Source of the DNA: an uncultured Acetatifactor sp.
Lineage (GTDB): Bacteria > Bacillota > Clostridia > Lachnospirales > Lachnospiraceae
Assembly (NCBI GenBank): GCA_910585665.1
Contig: CAJUFI010000007.1
Location: 26,846 to 90,845, forward strand
DNA: 64,000 nucleotides
Direction: 5' to 3'
Of the stretch, positions 34,001 through 43,276 are shown one piece after another (position 1 is the first letter of the stretch; each line of letters starts with the position of its first letter). The notes beneath the pieces were generated by a model. That model saw only the letters and a list, made by a program, of their open reading frames with translations, ran no database searches and was not told the origin of the DNA. The position numbers and the translations under genes were made by a program.

Positions 34001-36196
34001 ATGGCGATTATCTATGAACGGAAAACACACATTTTTACATTGCATACAGAGCATTCCACCTATCAGATGAAAGTGGATGCCTTCGGGTATCTCCTCCACC
34101 TGTACTATGGAGGGAGGATACCTGGCTCCATGGAATCGGTGCCTTCCATGGATTATCTGCTGACATATTACGACAGAGGCTTTTCCGGGAATCCATCGGC
34201 AGCGGGGTTAGACAGGACTTACTCTCTGGATGTGCTGCCGCAGGAGTATCCGAGCCTGGGGACGGGTGACTTCCGCGGCAGCGCCTTCGCCGTCCGCAAC
34301 GGAGACGGTTCGGAGAGCTGCAGCCTGCACTATGTGAGCCACAAGATAGGGAAAGGGAAGTACAGCCTGGAAGGGCTCCCGGCGGTGTATGCGGAAGAGG
34401 CGCAGACCCTGGAGATTCTGCTGGAGGATTCCGTCAGCGGCATCCAGGTCAGGCTTCTGTACGGAGTGCTGGAGAAGGAGGACATCATCACCAGAAGCGC
34501 CATCGTCTGGAATGGCGGCTCAAGGAAGATAGTGGTGGAGAAGGCGTTGTCGGCCTGTGTGGATTTTGTGTCCGGGGAGTATGACCTGATCAGTTTCCAC
34601 GGGAGACATGCCATGGAGCGGAACTTCCAGCGCAAACCTATTGACTGCGGCAGTCAAGTCCTTGGCAGCCGCCGGGGGACCTCCAGCCATCAGTGCAATC
34701 CGGCGGTGATCGTGGCCGGAAGGGAGACCGGGGAGGATGGCGGGGACTGCTATGGCATGATGTTCGTCTACAGCGGGAATTTCATGTGCGAAGCGGAGCG
34801 GGACCAGTTCGGACAGACCCGGGTGATGATGGGGCTGCAGAGCGACCTGTTCCACTATCCCCTGCAGCCAGGGGAGGCGCTGGCGCTGCCGGAGGTGGTT
34901 CTGGGGTACACGGGCTCAGGGCTGGGAGAGCTTTCCAGGATGTTCCACGGCGTGATTCGGAACCATATCTGCAGAGGGGAGTACCGTGACCGGATTAGGC
35001 CGGTTCTGCTGAACAGCTGGGAGGCGTCGTATTTCGATTTCAACGCCGACACTATCTGCGCGCTGGCCGAGAGCGCGGCGGAGCTTGGCATCGACATGGT
35101 GGTCATGGACGATGGGTGGTTCGGCAAGCGGGAGGACGACAACAGCGGCCTGGGAGACTGGCTGGTCAACGAGAAGAAGCTGGGATGCACTTTGGGCGAG
35201 ATGATTGCCAGGATCAATGGATGCGGGGTGAAGTTCGGCATCTGGATCGAGCCGGAGATGGTGTCCGAGGACAGCGACCTGTACCGGGAGCATCCGGACT
35301 GGGCGCTGCGGATTCCGGGCAGAGAGCCGGTGCGCAGCAGGAACCAGCTGGTGCTTGATTTTTCAAGAGAAGAAGTTCGAAATTACGTATTCGACAGGAT
35401 ATGCGAAGTGCTGGAACAGGGAAATGTGGAATACGTGAAATGGGATATGAACCGAAGCATCGCCGATGTCTATTCCGCCCGGAACGACCAGGGAAAGGTG
35501 GCTTATGACTATGTGATCGGCGTGTACGACTTTCTGGAGAAGCTGGTGCGGCGTTATCCCCATATCATGATAGAGGGCTGCAGCGGCGGCGGCGGAAGAT
35601 TTGATGCCGGTATGCTGTACTACACGCCCCAGATTTGGTGCAGCGACAACACGGACGCGGTGGACAGGGTGCGGATTCAGTACGGCACTTCCTTCTTCTA
35701 TCCCGCCTCCACGGTGGGGGCCCATGTGTCGGCGGTGCCCAATCACCAGACCGGCCGCAGGACATGCCTTCACACCAGAGGGGTGGTGGCCATGGCCGGG
35801 ACCTTCGGCTACGAACTGGATCCCGGGAAGCTGTCGGAGGAAGAGAAGGAGGAGGTAAGGGAGCAGGTCAGGCAGTTCAAGAAGCATGCGCCTCTGATTT
35901 ATCATGGGGATTACTACAGGCTGTCAGACCCTTTCCGGGATGCGTTCGGAGCCTGGATGTTCGTGTCGGAGGACAGGAGCAGCGCGCTGCTGAGCGCGGT
36001 GATGCTGGAGATTCACGGGAACATGCCGGTGCAGTACGTCAGGCTCAAAGGCCTGAAGCCGGAGGCGGTATATGAGGATGCCCGGTCCCATCAATGCTAC
36101 CTGGGCGCGGCGCTGATGAACGCCGGCCTGCCCCTGCCCGTGAGACTGGAAGAATACGCGGCGTACCAGATAGAATTGAATGAAAAAAAGAATTGA
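34001..36196 (+). CDS. Alpha-galactosidase, GH36
   Basis: 731 residues, typical of bacterial GH36. Motifs: DDGWFGKREDDNSGLGDW, FGIWIEPEMVSEDS, the nucleophile Asp about 482 in YVKWDMNRS, GCSGGGGRFDAGML, and acid/base Asp about 549 in WCSDNTDA. No signal peptide is present, so imported raffinose-type sugars are cut in the cytoplasm. I chose ATG 34001 because MAIIYERKTHIFTLHT is a normal family start and the longer frame to 33854 crosses the promoter. It follows the matching ABC transporter and ends in a strong terminator. Confidence 0.95.
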   Translation: MAIIYERKTHIFTLHTEHSTYQMKVDAFGYLLHLYYGGRIPGSMESVPSMDYLLTYYDRGFSGNPSAAGLDRTYSLDVLPQEYPSLGTGDFRGSAFAVRNGDGSESCSLHYVSHKIGKGKYSLEGLPAVYAEEAQTLEILLEDSVSGIQVRLLYGVLEKEDIITRSAIVWNGGSRKIVVEKALSACVDFVSGEYDLISFHGRHAMERNFQRKPIDCGSQVLGSRRGTSSHQCNPAVIVAGRETGEDGGDCYGMMFVYSGNFMCEAERDQFGQTRVMMGLQSDLFHYPLQPGEALALPEVVLGYTGSGLGELSRMFHGVIRNHICRGEYRDRIRPVLLNSWEASYFDFNADTICALAESAAELGIDMVVMDDGWFGKREDDNSGLGDWLVNEKKLGCTLGEMIARINGCGVKFGIWIEPEMVSEDSDLYREHPDWALRIPGREPVRSRNQLVLDFSREEVRNYVFDRICEVLEQGNVEYVKWDMNRSIADVYSARNDQGKVAYDYVIGVYDFLEKLVRRYPHIMIEGCSGGGGRFDAGMLYYTPQIWCSDNTDAVDRVRIQYGTSFFYPASTVGAHVSAVPNHQTGRRTCLHTRGVVAMAGTFGYELDPGKLSEEEKEEVREQVRQFKKHAPLIYHGDYYRLSDPFRDAFGAWMFVSEDRSSALLSAVMLEIHGNMPVQYVRLKGLKPEAVYEDARSHQCYLGAALMNAGLPLPVRLEEYAAYQIELNEKKN

Positions 36197-36205
36197 AGGG
36201 ACAGC

Positions 36206-36231
36206 GGGGCCGGTTTTGTCCGGCCCCTTTT
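36206..36231 (+). terminator. Rho-independent terminator of the alpha-galactosidase
   Basis: GGGGCCGG/CCGGCCCC with a TTTTGT loop and TTTT after it. Confidence 0.88.
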
Positions 36232-36432
36232 AGGAAATTTATGAACCTGGGCAAAGGGCCCAGAGCGCTGTATGGGGCCCATATGAAGGAGATTTGGGAC
36301 CGGAATGCCCGGGACGAGCACATGTACTGAAAGCAAATCCCTGAATATCGCCATCTGCAACATGCCGCTGCCATGGACGGCAGCTGTTCGGAGACAGAAT
36401 TCGGTTCAGCCGTCTAATGCTGCTCAGATGAG

Positions 36433-36494
36433 ACTTTATCTGCCGTTATAGTGCGGGATTCCAGGTAGATAAAGTCCGCCGGAAAGAGTATAAT
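36433..36494 (+). promoter_or_regulatory. Inverted repeat and -10 before the 139-residue protein gene
   Basis: ACTTTATCTGCC at 36433-36444 pairs with GGTAGATAAAGT at 36464-36475 (one mismatch). TATAAT follows at 36489-36494 without a recognisable -35. A positively controlled promoter is possible. The rest of the 36232-36555 gap shows only a 29-codon open frame of unknown meaning. Confidence 0.35.
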
Positions 36495-36555
36495 GATTTA
36501 AAACAGGGAAATCCAAAGCGGCCGGAACAGGAAGCGGAAGAAAGGAAAGGCAGAT

Positions 36556-36975
36556 ATGACAGAGATGGATTACAGAAAAGAAATCAATGAGGCGTTGAAC
36601 GCGGGACAGGAGGCGCTGAGCTGTCTGAACCAGGCCAGGGACTGCCTGAACAGCGCGGGGAACTGGGGCATCGTGGACATGCTGGGAGGCGGGATGATCA
36701 CCACCTTCATAAAGCGCTCCAAGATGAAAGACGCGGACGCGCTGGTGCAGCAGGCCCGCAGCGCCCTGAAGCGGTTCCAGAGAGAACTGATGGACGTGGA
36801 GAATATACCGGAATTCCGTATAGAGACAGGCGACTTTCTGACTTTCGCGGATTACTTCTTTGACGGGTTCGTGGCTGATATGCTGGTGCAGTCCAAGATA
36901 GGCGATGCCAGGCGGCAGGTGGACAACGCCATCCAGAAGGTGAATTATATCATGAACCAGCTGAAAGGGATGTAA
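36556..36975 (+). CDS. Conserved small helical protein, unknown function
   Basis: 139 residues, mostly alpha-helical and hydrophilic, with a central glycine-rich turn (NWGIVDMLGGGMITTFIKRS) and long amphipathic helices on both sides. The layout resembles small coiled proteins seen widely in Firmicutes that have no assigned role. AGGAAAGGC lies before the ATG. A terminator follows at 37056-37096, so it is a single-gene unit. Confidence 0.7.
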   Translation: MTEMDYRKEINEALNAGQEALSCLNQARDCLNSAGNWGIVDMLGGGMITTFIKRSKMKDADALVQQARSALKRFQRELMDVENIPEFRIETGDFLTFADYFFDGFVADMLVQSKIGDARRQVDNAIQKVNYIMNQLKGM

Positions 36976-37055
36976 GACACGAAATATTATTTTACCGGTA
37001 AACTTTTTCAGAGAATAGCCGAAATATGTAACATAAGGACAGGTGGAAAGCTAAG

Positions 37056-37096
37056 GACAGCAGACAAATGTGGAAGCATGGGTTTGCTGTCTTTTT
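37056..37096 (+). terminator. Rho-independent terminator
   Basis: GACAGCA/TGCTGTC stem with a 22-base loop and TTTTT. It ends the gene at 36556-36975. Confidence 0.65.
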
Positions 37097-37255
37097 GCAT
37101 GGCGCGGAAGCAGCGGAGGGCCTTTGACGGTTCGTGACATTACAGACCGCATTTTGTTACATAATCCAAATGTGGCGCGTCCATCCTGTCGAAATAAAAA
37201 ATGAAGCGCGGCAGGGCGGAGCTTTCCCGGCTGCGCCAGACGTAAGAGGTGGGGC

Positions 37256-37951
37256 ATGAGGGTCGCGATTTGTGATGACGATAGGGAGAGTTGTGCCAGG
37301 CTGCGCAGCCTGATCAGGAAGCAGAAGCCGGATTGCGAGGTGACATGCTTTGACACGGGGAGACGTTTCCTGGAGGCCAGGAAGCATTTCGATATCCTGC
37401 TTTTGGATATCCAGATGGAAGAGATGAGCGGGATAGAGGTGGCCAGAGTTCTGCGCATCAATCAGGAGAAGACCATACTGATATTCGTGACGGCCCTGAA
37501 GGAATACGCTGCGGAGGCTTTTGAGGTGTCGGCTTTCTCCTATCTGCTGAAGCCGGTGGAGCCGGAGAAGTTCTGCAGGGTATTCGAGGACGCCTGCAGG
37601 GAGGCCAGGAAGATGGAGAGCCAGAGCGGCGAGCAGCTTTTCTTCCAGACGAAGGCCAGGAGTTTTTTGGTGCAGAAGAAGGAAATCCTGTATGTGGAGA
37701 GCCATAAGCGGAAGGTGGAGATTCATACTTTGCGGGAGAACATCCAGATCTACGCCACCATGAAAAACATGGAAGGACAGCTGGGAAATGGATTTTTCCG
37801 ATGCCACAGGGGCTATCTGGTGAATCTGGCCTATGTGGCGGAATATGGGACAGGCGTCATCCGGCTGCAGAACGGCGAGGACATATATCTGGCCAGGGAG
37901 AAATACTCGGAATTCAGCAAAGCGTATACAAAATATCTCCAGACCGTGTAG
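37256..37951 (+). CDS. LytTR-family response regulator
   Basis: 231 residues. The N-terminal receiver has the acidic pocket ICDDD, phospho-acceptor Asp in ILLLDIQMEEMSGIEVA, and Lys in YLLKPVEP. The C-terminal LytTR DNA-binding domain includes ILYVESHKRKVEIHT and FFRCHRGYLVNLAYV. Such regulators (AgrA, LytR type) usually pair with a GHKL sensor kinase, but none is next to it here. It may control the two small genes that follow at 38054 and 38728. GAGGTGGGGC lies before the ATG. Confidence 0.92.
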   Translation: MRVAICDDDRESCARLRSLIRKQKPDCEVTCFDTGRRFLEARKHFDILLLDIQMEEMSGIEVARVLRINQEKTILIFVTALKEYAAEAFEVSAFSYLLKPVEPEKFCRVFEDACREARKMESQSGEQLFFQTKARSFLVQKKEILYVESHKRKVEIHTLRENIQIYATMKNMEGQLGNGFFRCHRGYLVNLAYVAEYGTGVIRLQNGEDIYLAREKYSEFSKAYTKYLQTV

Positions 37952-38053
37952 GGCATTGGCAAAGCGCCCGTACAGGCCGGAGGGAGGAATCATTGCCCTT
38001 GGAAGGAGCAGTGAGAAAGATAACGTCGATCAGACAGAAATGAGGGAAAAGAA

Positions 38054-38722
38054 ATGAGGATTAGGACAGGAGTCAGAAGGACTACCACACAGATGCTGAA
38101 CAACAGCAGAAGGAAGACGATGATATCATCGTCAAGGCGCAATGCTCTGTTGAGCGCCGCGAGCAATCAGAATGCAGGGCTGAAGAACACCAGGATGGGC
38201 ATGATGAACGCGAACAGCGTCCTGAGCGCCAGGCTTCTGAGGAGCAATTACCAGAAGCTGGAGCGTTCCGCCACTTCCCTGACGGAGCAGACGAAGCTGC
38301 TGGCAGAGAAGGCGGACGCGGGCGGCGATCCTGCGAAACTCACCGGCACTGCCGCCAATGTAGTGAAGCATTTCAATGACACGCTGGACGGCCTGAAACA
38401 GTCATCCGGTATCCTGAATGAGTATTATCGCCAGACCATGAAGGAAATCGCTGTCACCAACAAGAGCGTCCTGGCCGAAATCGGCATCGCCGTGAAGGCG
38501 GACGGATCCCTTTCGCTGAACAAGGATAAGCTGGCAGCGGCAGACCAGGAGAAGGTCAAGAAAGTCCTGGGAGCGGACAGCGACTTTGCCAAACGGCTGG
38601 ACGCCGTGGCCTCCAGGGCTGCGGACAATGCCAAGGCAGGGGCCGCCAGCGCTTCCAGCAAGTACAATTCGTCAGGGAACCTGGCCAACTCGTACTTGAG
38701 CAGATACAATTTCAGGGGGTGA
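38054..38722 (+). CDS. FliD C-terminus-like small protein
   Basis: 222 residues, basic at the N-terminus (RRTTTQMLNNSRRKTM), then long helices. Residues about 110-180 (FNDTLDGLKQSSGILNEYYR, then ADGSLSLNKDKLAAADQEKV) resemble the C-terminal part of flagellar cap protein FliD, where similar turns precede a coiled end. No flagellar genes are near, and no signal peptide is seen, so it may be exported by a non-classical route or act inside the cell. It lies just before a DUF6033-like gene, 5 bp apart, and they probably form an operon. Confidence 0.65.
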   Translation: MRIRTGVRRTTTQMLNNSRRKTMISSSRRNALLSAASNQNAGLKNTRMGMMNANSVLSARLLRSNYQKLERSATSLTEQTKLLAEKADAGGDPAKLTGTAANVVKHFNDTLDGLKQSSGILNEYYRQTMKEIAVTNKSVLAEIGIAVKADGSLSLNKDKLAAADQEKVKKVLGADSDFAKRLDAVASRAADNAKAGAASASSKYNSSGNLANSYLSRYNFRG

Positions 38723-38727
38723 GAGAG

Positions 38728-39363
38728 ATGAGGATTGGCACAACTATCCCGGGAGCGGATTACGCGGGAAAACAGCAGGCTTCCAGGAGGATGGGCAGCC
38801 GTTTCATGGAGAAGGGATATTCGGAGGCCGTCTCCTTAGGCAATACGGCCTGGGCAGGTTCCGGCAGCCATCTGCCGCTGCCGGAGGACAAGGACGGAGA
38901 AGACGGAGCCGTATCCGGAGCCAGGTCAGAGGCGGAGAAAATCTACCAGGCGGCCGTGGCAGGAAAGGCGAATCCCTGGGAAACCACAAAGGAGGTCGCC
39001 AAAGTGCCCTACGGACGCCTGGCCAAGGACGGCGTGATAGAATACAATGGCGTCGTCTTCGTGTGTGACGAGCGGACAAACAGCATCTGCCTGGGGGATA
39101 TGACAGATGAGAAGAATGTGTTGAATATCCCATTGTCAGGAGGCGGTCATCTGAAGGTGAACCGCAACAGCATCGGGCTTCTGTCCAAGGCCGCGGGGAT
39201 GTTCTCGCCGGAGGACCTGAACCTGATCATGCGGGCCATTACGGAAGATGCCAAAATCCAGTCCGTACAGAAGGAGATTGAGGACGAGGAGGCCAGCGTG
39301 GGGAGCCAGCTGCGGCCTGATGAGGGCTCTGAGGGCCAGGAGGCCGAAGAAGAGACAGAATAA
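38728..39363 (+). CDS. DUF6033-like protein
   Basis: 211 residues. The core KVPYGRLAKDGVIEYNGVVF followed by CLGDMTDEKNVLNIPLSGGG and MFSPEDLNLIMRAI recalls Lachnospiraceae proteins listed as DUF6033; this is from memory. The C-terminus is acidic (EDEEASVG...EEAEEETE). AGGGGGTG lies 6 bp before ATG 38728, better than the GTG at 38719. Its function is unknown; it shares an operon with the FliD-like gene. Confidence 0.7.
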   Translation: MRIGTTIPGADYAGKQQASRRMGSRFMEKGYSEAVSLGNTAWAGSGSHLPLPEDKDGEDGAVSGARSEAEKIYQAAVAGKANPWETTKEVAKVPYGRLAKDGVIEYNGVVFVCDERTNSICLGDMTDEKNVLNIPLSGGGHLKVNRNSIGLLSKAAGMFSPEDLNLIMRAITEDAKIQSVQKEIEDEEASVGSQLRPDEGSEGQEAEEETE

Positions 39364-39382
39364 GGGGCATCGCCATAGGATG

Positions 39383-39427
39383 AGGCGGTTTTCTGGGGAG
39401 GGTATGTTCCCCGGAGGCCGCCTTTTT
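39383..39427 (+). terminator. Rho-independent terminator
   Basis: Outer stem AGGCGG/CCGCCT and inner GGGGA/TCCCC enclose a short loop, followed by TTTTT. It ends the two-gene unit. Confidence 0.8.
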
Positions 39428-39430
39428 CTG

Positions 39431-39546
39431 CTTGAGTTTTATCCTTGCGGACGTACTCCCCAGGTGGACTGCTTATTGGGGTTGCACCGGGCACTGTCGT
39501 CCCCCGACACCTAGCAGTCATCGTTTACGGCGTGGACTACCAGGGT
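39431..39546 (-). pseudogene. 16S rRNA gene fragment (antisense on the plus strand)
   Basis: Read on the minus strand it begins ACCCTGGTAGTCCACGCCGT, then AAACGATGACTGCTAGGTGT, and ends CACCTGGGGAGTACG and CCGCAAGGATAAAACTCAAG. These are universal 16S segments of roughly E. coli positions 790-905. Relative to the usual sequence it lacks about six bases after GGTGC and has some substitutions. There is no 23S, tRNA or full 16S nearby, so it is an inserted relic. Confidence 0.88.
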
Positions 39547-39724
39547 CAAAATCTTGGGAAATCCAGTTGGAGAAGGAAAGAGGGGAGGGAAATCCGGCAT
39601 CTGGGGAGTTGTAAACAGGAGGCAGAAGTATTATAATGGAACAGGCGGCTGGTTTTGGGAGCGGCTACTCTGGGGAGGAGAGCCTGCAGAAAACGGCTGC
39701 AACGAAAAGAGAGAGGAGATCAGG

Positions 39725-41101
39725 ATGCAATACGACATCATCATTGTAGGGGCCGGGCCGGGAGGCATTTTCTCGGCGTACGAGCTGTCCAAGGGAAGCC
39801 CGGGGCTGAAGATAGCAGTCTTTGAGGCGGGGCATGCCCTGGAGAAGCGCCACTGCCCCATTGACGGGGACAGGGTGAAGAGCTGCATCGGCTGTAAGTC
39901 CTGCTCTATCATGAGCGGATTCGGCGGCGCAGGTGCGTTTTCTGACGGAAAATACAATATCACCAATGATTTCGGGGGCACCCTCCATGAATACATCGGA
40001 AAGAAACAGGCCATCGAGCTGATGGAATATGTGGATGCCATCAACATGGAGTACGGCGGCGAGGGGACGAAGAAATATTCCACCGCCGGAACCCAGTTCA
40101 AGAAGATTTGCATGCAGAACAAACTGAAGCTCCTGGACGCCTCCGTGCGCCACCTGGGGACGGACATCAATTTCGTGGTGCTGGAGAATCTCTACGCAGA
40201 ACTGCGGGAAAAGGTGGAGTTCCATTTCGACACCCCGGTGGAATCCATCGCCCTGGCCGAGGGCGGCTATGAGATAAAATGCAGGGAGCAGTCCTACACC
40301 TGCGAAAGATGCATCGTGTCCGTAGGGCGCAGCGGCAGCAAATGGATGGAGAAGATCTGCGGCGAGCTGGATATCCCCACCAAATCCAACCGTGTGGACA
40401 TTGGCGTCCGTGTGGAGCTGCCGGCGGTGATATTCTCCCATCTGACGGACGAGCTCTACGAGAGCAAGATTGTATACAGGACGGAGAAGTTCGAGGACAA
40501 CGTGCGCACCTTCTGCATGAATCCCTACGGCATTGTAGTCAATGAGAACACCAACGGCATCGTCACCGTCAACGGCCACAGCTTCGAAAGCCCCGAGAAA
40601 CGCACGGAGAACACCAATTTCGCCCTGCTGGTGGCCAAGCATTTCTCGGAACCCTTCAAGGACAGCAACGGATACGGCGAGAGCATCGCCAGGCTCTCCA
40701 ACATGCTGGGGGGCGGAGTCATCGTCCAGCGGTTCGGCGACCTGGTCAGGGGACGGCGCAGCAACGCAAGCCGCATCAGGGAAGGGCTGGTGGCGCCCAC
40801 CCTTGCCGCCACGCCGGGGGATCTGAGCCTGGTGCTGCCCAAGCGCATCCTGGACGGCATCATGGAGATGATCTACGCCCTGGACAAGATTGCACCGGGC
40901 ACGGCCAATGACGATACCCTGCTCTACGGCGTGGAAGTGAAATTCTACAACATGGAAGTGGAGCTGGACGAGAACCTGGAGTGCAGGCACAAGGGCCTCT
41001 ACATCATCGGAGACGGCAGCGGCGTCACCCACTCCCTGTCCCATGCCTCCGCCAGCGGCGTGTACGTGGCGCGGCACATCGGAGCCGGACTGCGGGCATG
41101 A
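39725..41101 (+). CDS. FAD-dependent dehydrogenase, COG2509 type
   Basis: 458 residues. The N-terminal dinucleotide fold IIIVGAGPGGIFSAYEL binds FAD. The distinctive cysteine block CIGCKSCSIMSGFGGAGAFS follows near residue 58, and the closing flavin motif is GLYIIGDGSGVTHSLSHASA. Proteins of this group are uncharacterised oxidoreductases common in Clostridia. GAGGAG lies upstream of the ATG at 39725; the longer frame to 39554 is not supported. It is monocistronic. Confidence 0.9.
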   Translation: MQYDIIIVGAGPGGIFSAYELSKGSPGLKIAVFEAGHALEKRHCPIDGDRVKSCIGCKSCSIMSGFGGAGAFSDGKYNITNDFGGTLHEYIGKKQAIELMEYVDAINMEYGGEGTKKYSTAGTQFKKICMQNKLKLLDASVRHLGTDINFVVLENLYAELREKVEFHFDTPVESIALAEGGYEIKCREQSYTCERCIVSVGRSGSKWMEKICGELDIPTKSNRVDIGVRVELPAVIFSHLTDELYESKIVYRTEKFEDNVRTFCMNPYGIVVNENTNGIVTVNGHSFESPEKRTENTNFALLVAKHFSEPFKDSNGYGESIARLSNMLGGGVIVQRFGDLVRGRRSNASRIREGLVAPTLAATPGDLSLVLPKRILDGIMEMIYALDKIAPGTANDDTLLYGVEVKFYNMEVELDENLECRHKGLYIIGDGSGVTHSLSHASASGVYVARHIGAGLRA

Positions 41102-41167
41102 CACGAAAGGGACAAAGGCTCTAAGCAGAGCGGAAGTGAACAAATAAGGGAACGAATGCAAGTCGAC

Positions 41168-41201
41168 ATCGGGGAGCGCCTTTTACGGACAGCTCCCCGA
41201 T
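41168..41201. terminator. Hairpin between convergent genes
   Basis: ATCGGGGAGC/GCTCCCCGAT, a perfect 10-bp stem with a 14-base loop and no T-run on either side. The gap from 41202 to 41381 is AT-rich with no gene that I recognise. Confidence 0.45.
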
Positions 41202-41381
41202 AGACAGGAATCTCCTATAAAATCTTTGTTATTCCCATCGCATCATAAAAATACGCTTTTACTCAACCATATCTTACCTTCTAAAAAATCCCGACTTGCC
41301 ATTCTGGCTATAATATGGACACCGAATGAATCCCGTTTGTTTTATAAAATTGCAGAAGTGATATCCCGTGATATCCCGGAG

Positions 41382-42167
41382 CTAGTGAATATCCTTTTTC
41401 GTATATTTCAGATAGGCTATGAAAATGCAGACAAAACATATCGTCATCCCAATTATGATCAATGTACCGTCCAGTCTGCCGTTGTCTACGATATCAGCGC
41501 CCTCACAGTAACCGAAAGGCGTGACATATTTCAGGAATTCCGCGGACTCCGCGATATTCGCAATCAGGTTCAGAAAGTACATCACGGCCGCCAGCCCCAG
41601 CCCCGCGCCCACGCTGCCTTTCCGCATAAAGGCCGAGAGACCGAAGCAGATGCCCGCCAGTTCCAGCTGCAGCAGATAATAGGCCAGATGCAGCAGATGG
41701 ATTTCCTTCCAGGGAACCGTCTCGCCCACAAGGGTGATGGAGCCGATGGAAACCGCATAGACGATTAAGTTCATGGCGGTAATCTGAATCAGGACGGCAG
41801 CCAGCTTTTCGGTGATGATGCGCCTGCGGCTGACCGGGTGAGTCAGCAGAAATTCCGCCGTCCGCTCCTTCTCCTCCTTGCAGAGGATGCCTACCGCGCA
41901 CAGAGACGCATAGAAAGCGCCGCCCAGCCCCAGCACATTTCCGCACTCGATGGCGTAGAAACCAATCAGCGTGCCGAAGTTCAGCCTGTCCATGCCGAAG
42001 GCGGCGGTGAAGGAACCCATGGAGGAAAACATATCGCTCACATCCTCCATCTGCCCTTTCATCTCCGGAAACAGGAACACGCAGACTGCCAGCAGAAATC
42101 CGATGGCGGCAGTCCAAATGATGAACGCAGTCCGTCCCTGCTTTAATTCATGTCTGACAAGCGTCAT
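41382..42167 (-). CDS. ABC-2 type transporter permease
   Basis: 261 residues with six hydrophobic segments. The start LVRHELKQGRTAFIIWTAAI and the pattern EKERTAEFLLTHPVSRRRII are typical of ABC-2 permeases in drug or lantibiotic export. It overlaps the end of the ATPase gene by 4 bp, so the two form one exporter. It is controlled by the TetR gene at the head of the operon. Confidence 0.88.
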   Translation of the reverse strand: MTLVRHELKQGRTAFIIWTAAIGFLLAVCVFLFPEMKGQMEDVSDMFSSMGSFTAAFGMDRLNFGTLIGFYAIECGNVLGLGGAFYASLCAVGILCKEEKERTAEFLLTHPVSRRRIITEKLAAVLIQITAMNLIVYAVSIGSITLVGETVPWKEIHLLHLAYYLLQLELAGICFGLSAFMRKGSVGAGLGLAAVMYFLNLIANIAESAEFLKYVTPFGYCEGADIVDNGRLDGTLIIIGMTICFVCIFIAYLKYTKKDIH

Positions 42168-43273
42168 AGCTCCTCACCATCCTTTCCGCAATCCTTCTGC
42201 ACAGAAGCGGCTTTTCCGAAACCGCTTTTCCCCGTGCCGCCTATCTGGCTGCCGCTCCTCTCCGAAACATCCCCTATGCTGCCTATTCGGCGGCTCCTTT
42301 CCGAGGCATCCATCGTACTGCCTGTTCGTTGGTTCTCTTCCGAGGCACCCCCAGTGCTGCCTGTCTGGCGTCCGCTTCCCTCCGAAACAGCTTCCCGGCT
42401 GCCATCCGCTGTCTCATAATAATGAAGGAAGACCTCCTCCAAATCCGGCTCCGACACCGTCAGATCCGAAACCTGCCCATCCGCAAAAGCGCGCAATAGC
42501 CGGTTCATGTCGCCGCTGTAGAGGAAACTGACCGTGCCATCCGCGTCCTGCCTGTCACGGATGCCCTCCAGTCCCTCCAAAGGCACATGGCCATGGACAG
42601 TCACGCGCTTTGTGCTGTCCCGGGAAAGGGCGTCCACGCTGTCGCAGGCAATGATCCGGCCCTCCCGGATAATGGCTGCCCGTGAACAATTGCGCTGAAT
42701 TTCGGATAGCACATGGCTGGACAGGAACACCGTGGCGCCCTCCTTGTTCCGCTCCCCCAGAATGTCGAAAAATTCCCGCTGCATCAACGGATCCAGGCCG
42801 CTGGTAGGCTCGTCCAGTATCAGCAAATCGGGCCTGTGCTGCAGAGCGCAGACAATAGCAACTTTCTTCCGATTGCCGAAAGACAGCTCATCTACCTTCC
42901 TGGAAGGCTCCAGCTGCAGACGTTCACACAGCTTGTCCGCTTCCCGTTGGCAATCGCTTTTCCGGAGACCGGCGGAAAGCTTCAGCACATCCCGCACCCG
43001 CATGCCCGGATAGAACATGGCTTCCGAGGGCATGTAACCTGTTTTCTGCAGAATGGCCTCCCGCTCCCGGGCGATGTCCCTGCCGAAAATCTCCGCGCTG
43101 CCTCCAGTGGGCGAAATCAGGCCCAGCAAAGTGCGTATGGTGGTGGACTTGCCCGCGCCGTTGGGGCCGATGAATCCGAAAAATTCCCCTTCCGCCACGG
43201 CCAGGTTCAAATCGATGATGCCCCTGGCTTTCCCATAATATTTCGTCAGCGACCTTGTCTGAATGGCATCCAT
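42164..43273 (-). CDS. ABC transporter ATP-binding protein with repetitive tail
   Basis: 369 residues. Walker A is GPNGAGKST and Walker B LLILDEPTSGLD; the signature is LSFGNRKK rather than LSGGQ, a variant common in this exporter class. Residues about 295-355 form a low-complexity tail with imperfect repeats of the type SERSGxxxGSTGDA, beyond the normal end of the domain. It energises the permease encoded directly after it; the TetR gene lies 3 bp before its start. Confidence 0.9.
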   Translation of the reverse strand: MDAIQTRSLTKYYGKARGIIDLNLAVAEGEFFGFIGPNGAGKSTTIRTLLGLISPTGGSAEIFGRDIAREREAILQKTGYMPSEAMFYPGMRVRDVLKLSAGLRKSDCQREADKLCERLQLEPSRKVDELSFGNRKKVAIVCALQHRPDLLILDEPTSGLDPLMQREFFDILGERNKEGATVFLSSHVLSEIQRNCSRAAIIREGRIIACDSVDALSRDSTKRVTVHGHVPLEGLEGIRDRQDADGTVSFLYSGDMNRLLRAFADGQVSDLTVSEPDLEEVFLHYYETADGSREAVSEGSGRQTGSTGGASEENQRTGSTMDASERSRRIGSIGDVSERSGSQIGGTGKSGFGKAASVQKDCGKDGEEL

Positions 43274-43276
43274 ACC

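Noticed and set aside
36241..36330. 29-codon ORF starting MNLGKGPRALYGAHMKEIWD after the alpha-galactosidase terminator
   Set aside because: No ribosome site and no family that I can name; too short to support as a gene, though it could be a scrap.
41226..41768. Plus-strand open frame of 180 codons
   Set aside because: It lies mostly antisense to the ABC permease at 41382-42167, which has clear family features and operon context.
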